Under the pieces are notes generated by a model, which searched no databases, was not told the DNA's origin, and saw only the letters and a list, made by a program, of their open reading frames with translations. Position numbers and translations under genes: made by a program. Below are positions 7,649-16,529 of a DNA stretch of 64,000 bases, one piece after another. Source of the DNA: JAFGNV01 sp964612485 (GTDB lineage: Bacteria; Chloroflexota; Anaerolineae; 4572-78; J111). The stretch lies in contig CAZTFF010000014.1 of the NCBI GenBank assembly GCA_964612485.1, forward strand, positions 1 through 64,000, given 5' to 3'. Numbering within the stretch: position 1 is the first letter of the stretch; every line of letters starts with the position of its first letter.

Positions 7649-8317
7649 TTACCAGGTTGGTTCAACAACAACCAGCAGGTTTTCCACAAATATCACGCCC
7701 AGCGTGGCCGCGGCTATTTCCTCGGCGCGCATATGGGCATACCAGCTCGACACTTCGCCGGTCAGGGTCACTTCGCCGTTTTCTACTTTGACCGTGACAG
7801 AATCAGGGTCGATGATGCTGTTGCGTTCATAGGCTCTGATAATCTGGTTGGCGATATTTTCGTCTAAGATGCTTTCCCCGGGAACCACCGTCAGCTCGTT
7901 GATCACTTCCAGCACGCCGTTAACGTCTTTGGCCAGATTTTCGGCCCGCCAGCGCTGCCAATAGGTATCAACAGTTCCATTGAGGGTCACAATGCCGGTA
8001 TCTACCGAGACGTCAATTCTCGTCGAGTCAATATCGGCATTCCACAATAGCACGCTTTCCACATTGGCCTGAATGTCCGCATCCGGGGGCGGTGGGGCGG
8101 TGTACCTGACGTTCAACTGGTTATTAACGTTGTAAATTCCGCTGACGCTCCAGGCATCGTCCTCTGCCGCGCGGCGCGCCCGAAAAGAGGGCACGGTTCC
8201 GTGTAGCGTGGCTTCCGAATCGTCCACCCTGACTGATACATCCGAAGCATCCACCCGGCTGTCCCAATACATAGCGTCAACAATATCTTTCTTTTTTTCT
8301 TCGGTTGCAATTGTCAT
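7649..8317 (-). CDS. Triple BON-domain protein
   Basis: 222 residues made of three BON repeats: VSVRVDDSEATLHGTVPSF, IDVSVDTGIVTLNGTVDTY and VTVKVENGEVTLTGEVSSW, each with the conserved Gly-x-Val turn and followed by an Arg-Ala-Glu helix. BON domains associate with phospholipid surfaces and occur in OsmY and Kbp-type stress proteins. No signal peptide is visible, so the protein is probably cytoplasmic, as E. coli Kbp is. A shared stress-type promoter lies about 75 bases upstream, consistent with osmotic or envelope stress induction. Confidence 0.92.
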   Translation of the reverse strand: MTIATEEKKKDIVDAMYWDSRVDASDVSVRVDDSEATLHGTVPSFRARRAAEDDAWSVSGIYNVNNQLNVRYTAPPPPDADIQANVESVLLWNADIDSTRIDVSVDTGIVTLNGTVDTYWQRWRAENLAKDVNGVLEVINELTVVPGESILDENIANQIIRAYERNSIIDPDSVTVKVENGEVTLTGEVSSWYAHMRAEEIAAATLGVIFVENLLVVVEPTW

Positions 8318-8391
8318 CGTTCTGGGTACCTCCTTTTATTTTTGCAAAACCTTCTGTTGTCTAAATATAGAACACTGCAATCATCACTGTC

Positions 8392-8440
8392 AGCATAACA
8401 TTTTTTGGAGTACCTGGTAATACTAAGTTGAGCAATATTT
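8392..8440 (-). promoter_or_regulatory. Shared stress-type promoter upstream of the BON gene
   Basis: Minus strand: TTGCTCAACTTAGTATTA, exactly 20 bases, then TATGCT. An upstream half-site (AACTATCCATTTGA) is found about 24 bases further up at 8441-8466. The box departs from consensus at its last base pair, and the -10 is weaker, as expected of an activated promoter. Confidence 0.65.
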
Positions 8441-8490
8441 GCCCCCTTCAAATGGATAGTTTTTGATCAAACCCGATTTCACCCACATGA

Positions 8491-8541
8491 GCTACCTGCT
8501 ACCTTGCTACCTTGCTACCTTGCTACCTTGCTACCTGCTAA
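8491..8541. repeat. 8-bp tandem repeat, unit GCTACCTT
   Basis: Four exact copies of GCTACCTT (8498-8529) flanked by 7-bp variants on both sides, ending just beyond the uspA-like stop codon. A degenerate relative, with both strands of the motif, occurs at 27,965-28,080. Confidence 0.85.
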
Positions 8542-8544
8542 CCC

Positions 8545-9393
8545 CTAGCGAACCAACAACACCGGGCTTTCGATCTCATCGATCAAGATCAGAACCTCTT
8601 GCCGGGTGAGCGTGCCGGCGTTGGGCACAACGACCAAACCAAAGCCTTGATTATTGATGAAACGGGCTACTTCCCGAGCCGTAAAGATTGGCTGGCGGAT
8701 GAATCGCAGGTCCGGCTGCCGGTCGCCCCATCCAGAAACGATTTCTTGCTGAAGATTTTCTGATCTCTCCACTTCCCGGGCCACCACCATTACCGTGAGA
8801 GGCCCGTCTGAAACCGGAAACAGTTGGGCCGCGGCGCCCAAGGCCTTTTGGGCGGTGGTCGAGCCATCGTAAATGACCAACACCGGCTGGCCCAGGCGGG
8901 CGCCGTGCTGCAGCAGCAGGGTCAACTGCGTGCCTTGCAGCAAAATGGAACGCGCGGTGGACCCCAACCGGCGCCGGCCCACCAACGACCAACCCACCCG
9001 GCCCAGCACAATCAGGTCCGCTTCGACGGCCACGGCCAGCAATTCGTTCACAATAAGCCCTCGCGCCACCCGGAATGACCATTCTACGCCGGCTTCAGCC
9101 GCTATTTGTTCCAGGGCGCGCTGGGCCTGCTGCGCCTGCCCTCGAAAGTGCCATTCAACCTGGCGGGCCTGCAACCGGCGGCTGGTTCCCGAAAAAATAC
9201 CCACTTCCTGAGTGAAGGAAAGTTCGGCCACCCGCACCAGGTTCTGATCTTCCACAAACAACCCAATCAACTCGGCCCCAAACCCCGCCGCCAATTCGGC
9301 GGCGGCCTCTACCGAGGCCAGGCTGGCCGGGGAATTATCCATGGCAATTAAAATCCGGTTGATGTTTTGATTTTCACTATTTTTGGCATTCAT
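8545..9393 (-). CDS. Tandem-domain universal stress protein
   Basis: 282 residues with two Usp folds. Domain 1 begins INRILIAMDNSPASLASVEA and ends at VEADLIVLGRVGW followed by GSTARSILLQ, which replaces the classical G-x2-G-x9-G-S/T loop. Domain 2 (GQPVLVIYDGSTTAQKALGA to SPVLLVR) is more divergent. Usp proteins bind nucleotides and support survival in growth arrest. Its ATG overlaps the stop of the upstream Lon-like protease gene by four bases, so the two are translationally coupled. Confidence 0.88.
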   Translation of the reverse strand: MNAKNSENQNINRILIAMDNSPASLASVEAAAELAAGFGAELIGLFVEDQNLVRVAELSFTQEVGIFSGTSRRLQARQVEWHFRGQAQQAQRALEQIAAEAGVEWSFRVARGLIVNELLAVAVEADLIVLGRVGWSLVGRRRLGSTARSILLQGTQLTLLLQHGARLGQPVLVIYDGSTTAQKALGAAAQLFPVSDGPLTVMVVAREVERSENLQQEIVSGWGDRQPDLRFIRQPIFTAREVARFINNQGFGLVVVPNAGTLTRQEVLILIDEIESPVLLVR

Positions 9394-11828
9394 GATTCAT
9401 CACCCGCTCCATTGGGCTGGATAAACGCCAGGCGTTTTTCGGCCAACTCTGCCAGCCGATCCTGCGCCAGCCGGTTGATAGAATCGGGCGGATAAACGCC
9501 GTCCTCGTCCGGTTCGCCGGCGGGCTGGCCGGTGAGGATTTCCAGGCCCTGGTCAATCGTTTCCACCGGGTAAATGTGAAATTGCCCCTTGGAAACGGCC
9601 TCGACCACATCCCGCCGCAGCATCAGATTTTTTACATTGGATTGGGGAATGAGCACGCCCTGATCGCCGGTCAATCCTCTGGCCCGGCAAATGTCAAAGA
9701 AGCCTTCCACCTTTTCGTTGACCCCGCCAATGGCCTGCACCTGGCCGTATTGATTTACCGACCCGGTTACGGCCAGCGATTGGCGCAGCGACACCCCGGC
9801 AATGGCGGAAACAAGGGCGTATAACTCCGCTGAAGACGCGCTGTCGCCTTCGATGCCGCCATAAGATTGTTCAAATACCAGGCTGGCCGAAAGGGACAGC
9901 GGGCGATCCAGCGCATACCGCGCGCCCAGGAAACCGGACAAGATCAACACCCCTTTGGAGTGGATCGGCCCGCTCAGTTCCACCTCTCGCTCGATATTCA
10001 CCACTTCACCTTTACCCAGGCGGATGCGGGCCGTAATGCGGCTGGGGCGGCCAAAAGCAAAATCTCCCAACTGGATGACCGATAAGCCGTTGATCTGGCC
10101 CACCTTGGTTTCCTCGGTATCGATCAAGATAGTGCCCCGTTCGATCTCTTCCTGCACTCTTTCCCGCAGCCGGTCGGATCGATAGATTTTGGCCTCGATA
10201 GCCTGTTGAACATCCGCCGCGCTCACCTGCTCTTTTTGATTGTGCCGCGCCCAATAGTTTGCCTCTTGCAGCAGGTTGGAAATATCGGTGATCTGCGTCG
10301 ACAGTTTTTCGGCATCTCCCGTCATCCGGGCGCTGTGCTCGATGACCCGCGCCACGGCGCTGCGGTCAAAGGGATGAAGCTCGTGTTTGTGGATCAGGCC
10401 GGCAATGAGCCGGGCATATTGCTCTTGATTGTCCGAATTGCGTTCCATCCGTTCGGCCAGATCAGCTTTTACTTTGAAAAGCTCGTGAAATTCGGGGTCG
10501 TAAGCCGCCAGCAAATAATAGAGCAGCGGCTCGCCCACCAGGGCCACTTTGATATTCAGCGGGATCGGTTCCGGTTCCAGCGAGACCGTACTGATCAAAC
10601 TGAACATCTGCTCCGGCGACTCGATCCGAATCTGGCCGGAGCGGAGGGCGCGTTTGAGGCCCTCCCAGGCAAACGGCTGCATCAACAATTTGCGGGCTTC
10701 CAGCAACAAATAGCCGCCATTGGCTCGATGGAGCGCGCCGGGTTTGATCAGGTTAAAATCCGTCATCAACGCGCCCATGCGGGCCACGTGCTCTACCCGG
10801 CCAATGAGATTTTGAAAGGTGGGATTGTCTTCGTAGATGACGGGCGCCTGCTCGGAATCGCTGTGATCGATCAACACATTCACCTGGTAGCGGCGCATCT
10901 GAGGCGATTCTTTCTGGAAGGGAGAGGGGGCCATCCCGCCGCCGGCTCCCTGAGCCTCTTGCTGTTCTGCCTGCTGGGCTAAAAACTCTTGCACGTTGTC
11001 GATGATGTCTTCCTGCACTTTATCCAAAAAATCAACCACGCCGGAAATCTCCTGGTATTTTTGGCGCAGTTCATCGATCAGGCCGGCAACCGCAAAGTTG
11101 GCAAATTCCCGGTTGAGGTCCCGCACTTTTTCTCTCATTTCCCGCTGCCAGCGCGGCACCTGGCGCAATTGCTTCTGCAAATTCTCCTGAAGCTGCGCCG
11201 CCTGTTCTTCCATCTCTTTGCGTTTTTCATCGGGCAAATTGTCTATTTCTTCGGGAGAGAGAACTTCATCTTCTCGCACCGGCGCAAACACCACGCCGGC
11301 GGGGGTGCGGACGGCCGAAAAATTCTTTTCTCGCGCCTGCCGGTTGATTTCTCCCAGCGCCTCTTGCTGGCGTTCCTGAAACTCCTGCTCAAACTCCTGC
11401 CGCCGGGCGTGATATTCTTCGCTTTCAAAGGCCGTAGAAAGGGCGGTGCGTAGTTCTTCAACCAATCTTTCCATATCTTCTTTTAAGGTTGTTCCCTTGC
11501 CGGCGGGTAAGCGCAGGGCCTTGGGCTTGTAAGATTGGTCAAAATTATTGATATAACACCAGTCATCGGGCACCGGCTTGCTGCTTTGTCTTTCTTCAAA
11601 GAGTTGCCTGACCAGGGCACGTTTCCCGGTTCCGGGCGCGCCCAGGGCAAAGATGTTGTATCCCTGCTGCTCGATGCCGGTGCCAAACTGCATGGCTTCG
11701 ACCCCCCGGGGCTGACCGATGATTTCTTCCAGGTTTTCCAGATCGGCGGTGGTTTCAAAATCAAATTGATCGGGATCGCAGCGTTGGTAAAGCAGGTCCG
11801 CTGTTAGTTCCATTCCATTATTTGTCAT
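9390..11828 (-). CDS. Lon-family ATP-dependent protease (AAA_32 type)
   Basis: 812 residues, cytoplasmic. The family differs from classical Lon in having a long coiled coil inserted in the AAA region (residues ~125-280, Glu/Gln-rich). Walker A is GAPGTGKR. The C-terminal Lon protease domain carries the catalytic dyad Ser663 (EGDSASSAEL) and Lys706 (GGVNEKVEGFF). Members are usually stress-induced proteases. The gene starts an operon with the Usp gene. Length matches the family (about 790-820 residues). Confidence 0.92.
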   Translation of the reverse strand: MTNNGMELTADLLYQRCDPDQFDFETTADLENLEEIIGQPRGVEAMQFGTGIEQQGYNIFALGAPGTGKRALVRQLFEERQSSKPVPDDWCYINNFDQSYKPKALRLPAGKGTTLKEDMERLVEELRTALSTAFESEEYHARRQEFEQEFQERQQEALGEINRQAREKNFSAVRTPAGVVFAPVREDEVLSPEEIDNLPDEKRKEMEEQAAQLQENLQKQLRQVPRWQREMREKVRDLNREFANFAVAGLIDELRQKYQEISGVVDFLDKVQEDIIDNVQEFLAQQAEQQEAQGAGGGMAPSPFQKESPQMRRYQVNVLIDHSDSEQAPVIYEDNPTFQNLIGRVEHVARMGALMTDFNLIKPGALHRANGGYLLLEARKLLMQPFAWEGLKRALRSGQIRIESPEQMFSLISTVSLEPEPIPLNIKVALVGEPLLYYLLAAYDPEFHELFKVKADLAERMERNSDNQEQYARLIAGLIHKHELHPFDRSAVARVIEHSARMTGDAEKLSTQITDISNLLQEANYWARHNQKEQVSAADVQQAIEAKIYRSDRLRERVQEEIERGTILIDTEETKVGQINGLSVIQLGDFAFGRPSRITARIRLGKGEVVNIEREVELSGPIHSKGVLILSGFLGARYALDRPLSLSASLVFEQSYGGIEGDSASSAELYALVSAIAGVSLRQSLAVTGSVNQYGQVQAIGGVNEKVEGFFDICRARGLTGDQGVLIPQSNVKNLMLRRDVVEAVSKGQFHIYPVETIDQGLEILTGQPAGEPDEDGVYPPDSINRLAQDRLAELAEKRLAFIQPNGAGDES

Positions 11829-11935
11829 AGTTCACCTGAAATTTCCTTTTTTGGCGGTAGAAAATAGAGTTATTCCCAAATTAATAATTTCGCAATAACC
11901 ATCGAGCGGGATCTGAATGGTTATGCAACAACAAC

Positions 11936-12589
11936 CTAGACCGGCAAGGTCTCTTCTGCGTTTTCCAAAATGTCGCGCACGTCGTCATCTGTGGTTTGTG
12001 AGAAATTTTCGTACCAGGCCCCAACCCCCATGAACGGCTGGGGCGTAATGGCGCATATAACTTCGTCAACTTCATCTTCAAAAGAGCGGCACGTGGGCGG
12101 GGCGGCGGTTGGCACGCCAATGACAATACGTTTGGGGTTTTGGGATTTGAGAGCGGCTACGGCGGCCCGCATGCTGGCTCCGGTGGCCAGGCCATCGTCT
12201 ACCAGGATCACCTGCCGGTCACGCGCCTCGAGCGGCGGGCGATTGCCTCGATAGCTGTGCTCTCGGCGTTCCAACTCTTGTTGTTCTTGGCCGGCGATAT
12301 TTTCAATTTCCTGTTCAGAAATTTGCAGGGTATCGACAATATCATGGTTCAAGATGCGCACGCCGCCGGAGGCAATGGCCCCCAGGGCCAATTCTTCCCG
12401 GCCCGGCACGCCCAATTTGCGCACCAGGAAAACGTCTAACGGGACGGCCAGTTTTTTTGCTACTTGGTAAGCCACCGGAACCCCGCCGCGCGCCAAGCCC
12501 AGCACGATCACGTCCTCCCGGTTGGCGTAGGTTGTAAGTTTTTCGGCCAGTTTTTGGCCGGCATCCGTCCGATCTTTAAATGGTCCCAT
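11936..12589 (-). CDS. Phosphoribosyltransferase-fold protein
   Basis: 217 residues. The PRPP-binding loop VILVDDGLATGASM is intact near residues 125-138, preceded by GLARGGVPVAYQVAKKL and LVRKLGVPGREELALGAIA. This subfamily often sits beside Usp, Lon and dienelactone-hydrolase genes in stress clusters and is present in the mycobacterial dormancy regulon; its substrate is not established. It lies 23 bases from the PRC-barrel gene on the same strand. Confidence 0.88.
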   Translation of the reverse strand: MGPFKDRTDAGQKLAEKLTTYANREDVIVLGLARGGVPVAYQVAKKLAVPLDVFLVRKLGVPGREELALGAIASGGVRILNHDIVDTLQISEQEIENIAGQEQQELERREHSYRGNRPPLEARDRQVILVDDGLATGASMRAAVAALKSQNPKRIVIGVPTAAPPTCRSFEDEVDEVICAITPQPFMGVGAWYENFSQTTDDDVRDILENAEETLPV

Positions 12590-12612
12590 AAATTTTCTCC
12601 TTGATACTGCGT

Positions 12613-13284
12613 TCAGGCTTCTTCATATTCAGGCAGGTTGTTGATAAAATCCAGGGTGACTCCCAAATGAACATCTTCTTCTTTCAGCTCACGAATCCAG
12701 TGCGTGGGCACGATCTTTTTTTCCTGCAACAAAAGCCCGCGCGAGATGAGCAGATGCGTGGCCCGGCCTGTTTGGGAGTCGGTAAAAATTTTCTCTACAT
12801 CCCCGATGTGGGTATTGTCGGCGCTGATAACTTTGGCGCCTTCTTTCAAGGCCACCGTTCCCTCTGGAATATTTTTTTCTTCAACCGGGGTAGCGTAGGT
12901 TGCTTCCGGTTGAATAGCGTAGGATAAACCGGGGTAGTAAGCGCTGCCCAGCGGCGGGTACCAGTAAACCTGGCGATAATTGTCCTGGCGCATATCTTCG
13001 GGATACGGTTCTTCATTTATGGGTAGATAATGGGTTTCTTGAAAATCCGGCAATTCCATCAGATCATCCGACGTTTTACGCAGCCAGACTTCATCCTTGT
13101 GGACGGAATCGATCGTTGTATCAACCAGATCAAGCGGCAGAATTTTATCTTCAGTGAACAAAAATCCTTTCTGAATGACCAGATGGGTGACTTCTTTTGT
13201 TTGCGGGTCCAACACCACGCGTTCGACGTTGCCTATTTTTTCGCCATCTGCGGTGCGGACATCACTATTTTCTCTAAATTTCAT
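12613..13284 (-). CDS. Double PRC-barrel domain protein
   Basis: About 223 residues from the ATG preceded by GGAGA; a longer TTG-type start has no ribosome site. Two PRC-barrel repeats are visible: NSDVRTADGEKIGNVERVVL with HLVIQKGFLF, and AKVISADNTHIGDVEKIFTD with HLLISRGLLL. A Tyr/Pro-rich linker separates them (YWYPPLGSAYYPGLSY). PRC barrels occur in photosynthetic reaction centre H subunits and RNA-processing proteins; stand-alone copies are common in stress loci and have unknown function. Confidence 0.87.
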   Translation of the reverse strand: MKFRENSDVRTADGEKIGNVERVVLDPQTKEVTHLVIQKGFLFTEDKILPLDLVDTTIDSVHKDEVWLRKTSDDLMELPDFQETHYLPINEEPYPEDMRQDNYRQVYWYPPLGSAYYPGLSYAIQPEATYATPVEEKNIPEGTVALKEGAKVISADNTHIGDVEKIFTDSQTGRATHLLISRGLLLQEKKIVPTHWIRELKEEDVHLGVTLDFINNLPEYEEA

Positions 13285-13347
13285 GTTGATTCTCCATTCT
13301 TTTAGCCTTAGTAGGCCCAATTTTTTTGAATCGTCTACGAATATTTA

Positions 13348-13381
13348 CCCTCACTCCCCCCACACGAGGGGGAGTGAGAGG
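13348..13381. repeat. CTCACTCCCCC palindrome between genes
   Basis: Inverted repeat CTCACTCCCCC / GGGGGAGTGAG around a 7-base loop, in the gap downstream of the FAS1 gene and upstream of the PRC-barrel gene (both minus strand). There is no T-tract on the minus strand, so it is a dispersed G/C palindrome or attenuator rather than a standard terminator. Confidence 0.6.
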
Positions 13382-13399
13382 GATTCTACTGAGCCTGGA

Positions 13400-15052
13400 T
13401 TATTCTGTCTCTTCCGGTAACAGAACCCGGTTGATAACATAAACGGTACCGTTGGCAGCTTCGATGGTTTCTGAGACTTCGGCGGTATTGATTTGCAGGA
13501 TGCCGTCACTTTCGGTAATGGTGATGGCTTCACCGTTTAGGGTGTTGATGAACTCCAGTTGGCGGATCTCGTCGCGGCTTTGGTCGCCGGGTAAAACGTG
13601 GTAAAGCAGCACGTTGGCCAATTGGTCGGGATTTTGTAATAAAGTGTCCCAGGTTTCTTCGGGCAGAACCTCAAACGCCTGGTTGGTGGGGGCGAAAAGG
13701 GTATAGGGGCCTTCCTGGTTGAAGGTATTGGCCAGGTCGGCGGTGGAGAGGGCGGTGGTCAATGTTGTAAAACGGTCGTCGGTGGAAAGAATATCGGAAA
13801 TGGTATTCTCGGTTGCGGGTTGTCTTAAAAGTGGTTGTTCGTCGGTGGCCAGCAGTATTTCGGCATCTTCCCGGCTGGGAATACACACCTGCTGCCCCAC
13901 TTCGATGACGTCTGGGTCGGCAATGGCATCGTAAGCGCCGCCGGCTACCGCAGCCGCATTGGTGGCTTCTACCAGGGCCGGATAGGCAAAAATATCGCCA
14001 TAATATTTATCGGCAATTTTACTCAGCCAATCGGCATCCTGCACAACGTAATCTTCCACGCACTCTACGCTGAGGCCCTCGACCGTAACTTCGTCGGGCG
14101 GGGCGGCTTCTTCCGGCGCTTCGGGAAGCAGCACGGTATCGATGAGGTGGACGATGCCGTTGATCGTCCGCACATCAAAAACCTCGATCTGCGCGCGATC
14201 ATTGATGCGGGCGGTTTCGTTTTCCACCGAAATATTCAGCGGCTGGCCGAGCAGCGTGTTTATTTGCTGTTGTTCGATTAATTCGTCTCGCACTACTTCG
14301 CCGGATACAATGTGGTATTGCAGCACTTCTGTCAGGGCCGCATTATCGGCCAGCAGGCCGTCCAGCGTGCCTGCCGGTAATTCGTCAAAAGCTTTGTTGC
14401 TGGGAGCAAAAAGGGTATAACTTTCTTGGCCGGAGAACACGTCGGCCAGATCCGCCGTTTCGATCAACTGGACGAGGGTATTCATTCGTGGACTTCGCCA
14501 CAGGGTGTCCATCATATTTCCAGACTCCGCGTCTGTGAAGTAGATGGTGTCCAGGGCCAGCAGCAGAACCTCATCGATGGGATAGATGACGCCGTTGGCT
14601 GCCTCGAGCGGCGTCATCAACACCGGAATATCATTGACGGCAACGGTGCCATCATCGCGGTGGGTGATGTCGATCTGCCAGCCGGAGCGGGTGTCGGCAA
14701 ACGTCAACTCGGCGATATCGGCGGGCATCAGCCGGCCCGGCACCACGTGGTAATACAATACCTGTTGCAGGTTTTCAGGGTCGGATAACAGGCGATCCAT
14801 GGTGGCCGGAGATACTTTGGCAAAAGCTTCGTCGGTGGGGGCAAAGATGGTAAAAGGGCCTTCGCCTTCCAGTTCTTCTACCAGGGCGGCGGTTTCCAGG
14901 GCCTGGACAAAGGTATCAAACCGGCCATCCTCAGCGGCCAATTCAACCACGGTCATGTCGGTTTGAGCGGTTGGGGCGGCCAGCGCGCCGCCTGTTCCTA
15001 GAGCGAGCAATAACAGCGCGCTCAAAATCAGGTGTGATAGTTTCTTAAACAT
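13400..15052 (-). CDS. Secreted protein with three FAS1 domains and a LysM-like module
   Basis: 550 residues. Signal peptide MFKKLSHLILSALLLLALG ends near ALAAPTAQ. FAS1 domains occupy roughly residues 33-165, 180-312 and 415-548; each has the conserved GPFTIFAPTDEAF or YTLFAPSNKAF strand and a YHVVPG or YHIVSG motif. A LysM-like module (WLSKIADKYYGDIFAYPAL ... EVGQQVCIPS) sits between domains 2 and 3. FAS1 mediates adhesion, and LysM could tether it to the wall. A shared stress-type promoter lies 66-115 bases upstream. Confidence 0.93.
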   Translation of the reverse strand: MFKKLSHLILSALLLLALGTGGALAAPTAQTDMTVVELAAEDGRFDTFVQALETAALVEELEGEGPFTIFAPTDEAFAKVSPATMDRLLSDPENLQQVLYYHVVPGRLMPADIAELTFADTRSGWQIDITHRDDGTVAVNDIPVLMTPLEAANGVIYPIDEVLLLALDTIYFTDAESGNMMDTLWRSPRMNTLVQLIETADLADVFSGQESYTLFAPSNKAFDELPAGTLDGLLADNAALTEVLQYHIVSGEVVRDELIEQQQINTLLGQPLNISVENETARINDRAQIEVFDVRTINGIVHLIDTVLLPEAPEEAAPPDEVTVEGLSVECVEDYVVQDADWLSKIADKYYGDIFAYPALVEATNAAAVAGGAYDAIADPDVIEVGQQVCIPSREDAEILLATDEQPLLRQPATENTISDILSTDDRFTTLTTALSTADLANTFNQEGPYTLFAPTNQAFEVLPEETWDTLLQNPDQLANVLLYHVLPGDQSRDEIRQLEFINTLNGEAITITESDGILQINTAEVSETIEAANGTVYVINRVLLPEETE

Positions 15053-15117
15053 CGTTATAGCCTCCTTCTTCTCTTCTATCTCGCCAGCAGCGAGGGATTG
15101 TTGATCTCACTCTCTTC

Positions 15118-15166
15118 ATTGTAACGCGATTATCACACTTTCCCTATACTAAATTGGGTGATTTTA
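15118..15166 (-). promoter_or_regulatory. Shared stress-type promoter upstream of the FAS1 gene
   Basis: Minus strand: AATCACCCAATTTAGTATAG, exactly 20 bases, TACAAT. The upstream half-site ATAGCTCAACTTC is 23 bases before the box. A second box-like copy (ACTCATCCATTTGAGTAG) lies at about 15,200-15,224, so the operator region may hold two or more regulator dimers. Confidence 0.72.
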
Positions 15167-15253
15167 GGCATGGAAGTTGAGCTATATTTGCAGGCCCGTA
15201 TACTACTCAAATGGATGAGTTTTCTGATAACTCAGTAGAAGTATCAAGAAAAA

Positions 15254-15289
15254 AAGATCCCGCAAGGTAACGCTTGCGGGATCTTTTTT
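15254..15289 (-). terminator. Rho-independent terminator after the DUF7282 gene
   Basis: Perfect stem AAGATCCCGCAAG / CTTGCGGGATCTT with A and T runs on both sides, so it can work in both directions. It lies downstream of the minus-strand LPxTG gene and separates it from the FAS1 promoter. Confidence 0.9.
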
Positions 15290-15349
15290 GATTCTGAAAA
15301 TAATCAGGGACGCTTCATTTCAGTTAGAGATGAAAATTATAATTATGTT

Positions 15350-16333
15350 TTACTCGTCATTTTTTACTACGGCTACGGCCCAACGTCGCGCCAGGGCCAA
15401 ACCGCTGCCGGCCAGCAAGGCGCCGGCCAAAATCAGGCTGATCACCAGCCACGGGGTATTGGCCCCGCCGGTTTCAGGCAAGTCTTCCGGCGTTTCGGCC
15501 ACTGCTTCGACGGGTGGCTCCGGCAGGCCGCCGGTGATGTCAAAGGACTGCATCACTACCTGGTCGTCCATAGTTACCGGTGTATCGCCGCCGGGAAATT
15601 CAAACGTGCCTTCCTGGCCCGTATCCGTATGCAGCATGGCAAAAAGAACAGGCGTGGCGGTTTCGGGATCAATCTCGACAGCCACATTTGTATTATCGCC
15701 GTCACTCACCGCGGCCTGTCCCAGCACCGGGCCGGGTGCCCCCGCCTCGTCGGCGTGAATAACGATCCAGCCGGGACCTTCGCTGTAAACGCTGTCAACC
15801 GTTACGGTTCCGTTTTTAAGAGCCTGATTGCTGACGGTTACAGCCGGCATTTCGGCCATGGTTTCTGTCTCGGCCATGGTTTCCGTCTCGGTCATAGCTT
15901 CGCCTTCTGTTTCCGGCAGGCCGCCGGTGATTTCAAACGCTTGCATAACAACTTCTTCATCCACCGTGACCGGTGTGTCTTGCGGAAAATCAAAGGCACC
16001 TTCTTCTCCATTATCCGTATACAACATGGCATAAAAAGGAAGGGAATACATCGTAGGGGTTGCCGCTTCGAGGTCCAGCGTCACCGCCACATTTGTATTA
16101 TCGCCGTCACTCACCGCGCTCTGCCCCAAGATTGGGCCGGGAACTCCGTTTTCTTCAGCGTGAATGACGATCCAGCCGGCGCCCTCGCTGACAACCTTAT
16201 CCACGGTCACGGTCCCGTCCACAACGTCCTGGTTGCTGACGGTTACGCTCGGCGTCATCTGGGCCATCACCAGGGGAGTAAATACCAATGCCAATAATAG
16301 CGCCATTCCTACCATTAATACTTTTTTAGACAT
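15350..16333 (-). CDS. LPxTG-type surface protein with two DUF7282 domains
   Basis: 327 residues. A signal peptide (VLMVGMALLLALVFTPLVMA) is followed by two homologous ~110-residue domains that start PSVTVSNQDVVDGTVTVDKV and PAVTVSNQALKNGTVTVDSV and share GWIVIHAxExGxPGPxLGQ and VSDGDNTNVAV. This matches the DUF7282 pattern as I know it. A Thr/Met/Glu linker repeats MTETETMAETETMAE. The C-terminus has LPETGG, a hydrophobic helix and a basic tail, the layout of a sortase sorting signal. No sortase gene is in the window. The upstream promoter is of the shared stress type. Confidence 0.88.
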   Translation of the reverse strand: MSKKVLMVGMALLLALVFTPLVMAQMTPSVTVSNQDVVDGTVTVDKVVSEGAGWIVIHAEENGVPGPILGQSAVSDGDNTNVAVTLDLEAATPTMYSLPFYAMLYTDNGEEGAFDFPQDTPVTVDEEVVMQAFEITGGLPETEGEAMTETETMAETETMAEMPAVTVSNQALKNGTVTVDSVYSEGPGWIVIHADEAGAPGPVLGQAAVSDGDNTNVAVEIDPETATPVLFAMLHTDTGQEGTFEFPGGDTPVTMDDQVVMQSFDITGGLPEPPVEAVAETPEDLPETGGANTPWLVISLILAGALLAGSGLALARRWAVAVVKNDE

Positions 16334-16391
16334 CTTTCGCTCCTTTCAATTTTTTGTAATTATTAAGTTGTATTGGCAAATTAGTACCCTC

Positions 16392-16440
16392 AGTATAACA
16401 GCTATATCCGTCGCTCACTATACTGAGTTGGATGATTTTA
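16392..16440 (-). promoter_or_regulatory. Shared stress-type promoter upstream of the LPxTG gene
   Basis: Minus strand: AATCATCCAACTCAGTATAG, exactly 20 bases, TATACT. The half-site ATAGCTCGATTTC is 23 bases upstream of the box, and further related copies (CTTATCCGGTTGAGTA, TAGCTCTATTTAGC) extend to about 16,520. Confidence 0.7.
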
Positions 16441-16529
16441 ACGGTAGAAATCGAGCTATTTTTTAGAAAGGCCGCCTTACTCAACCGGATAAGCGTATGT
16501 CTTAGCTAAATAGAGCTATATACCGCTCA

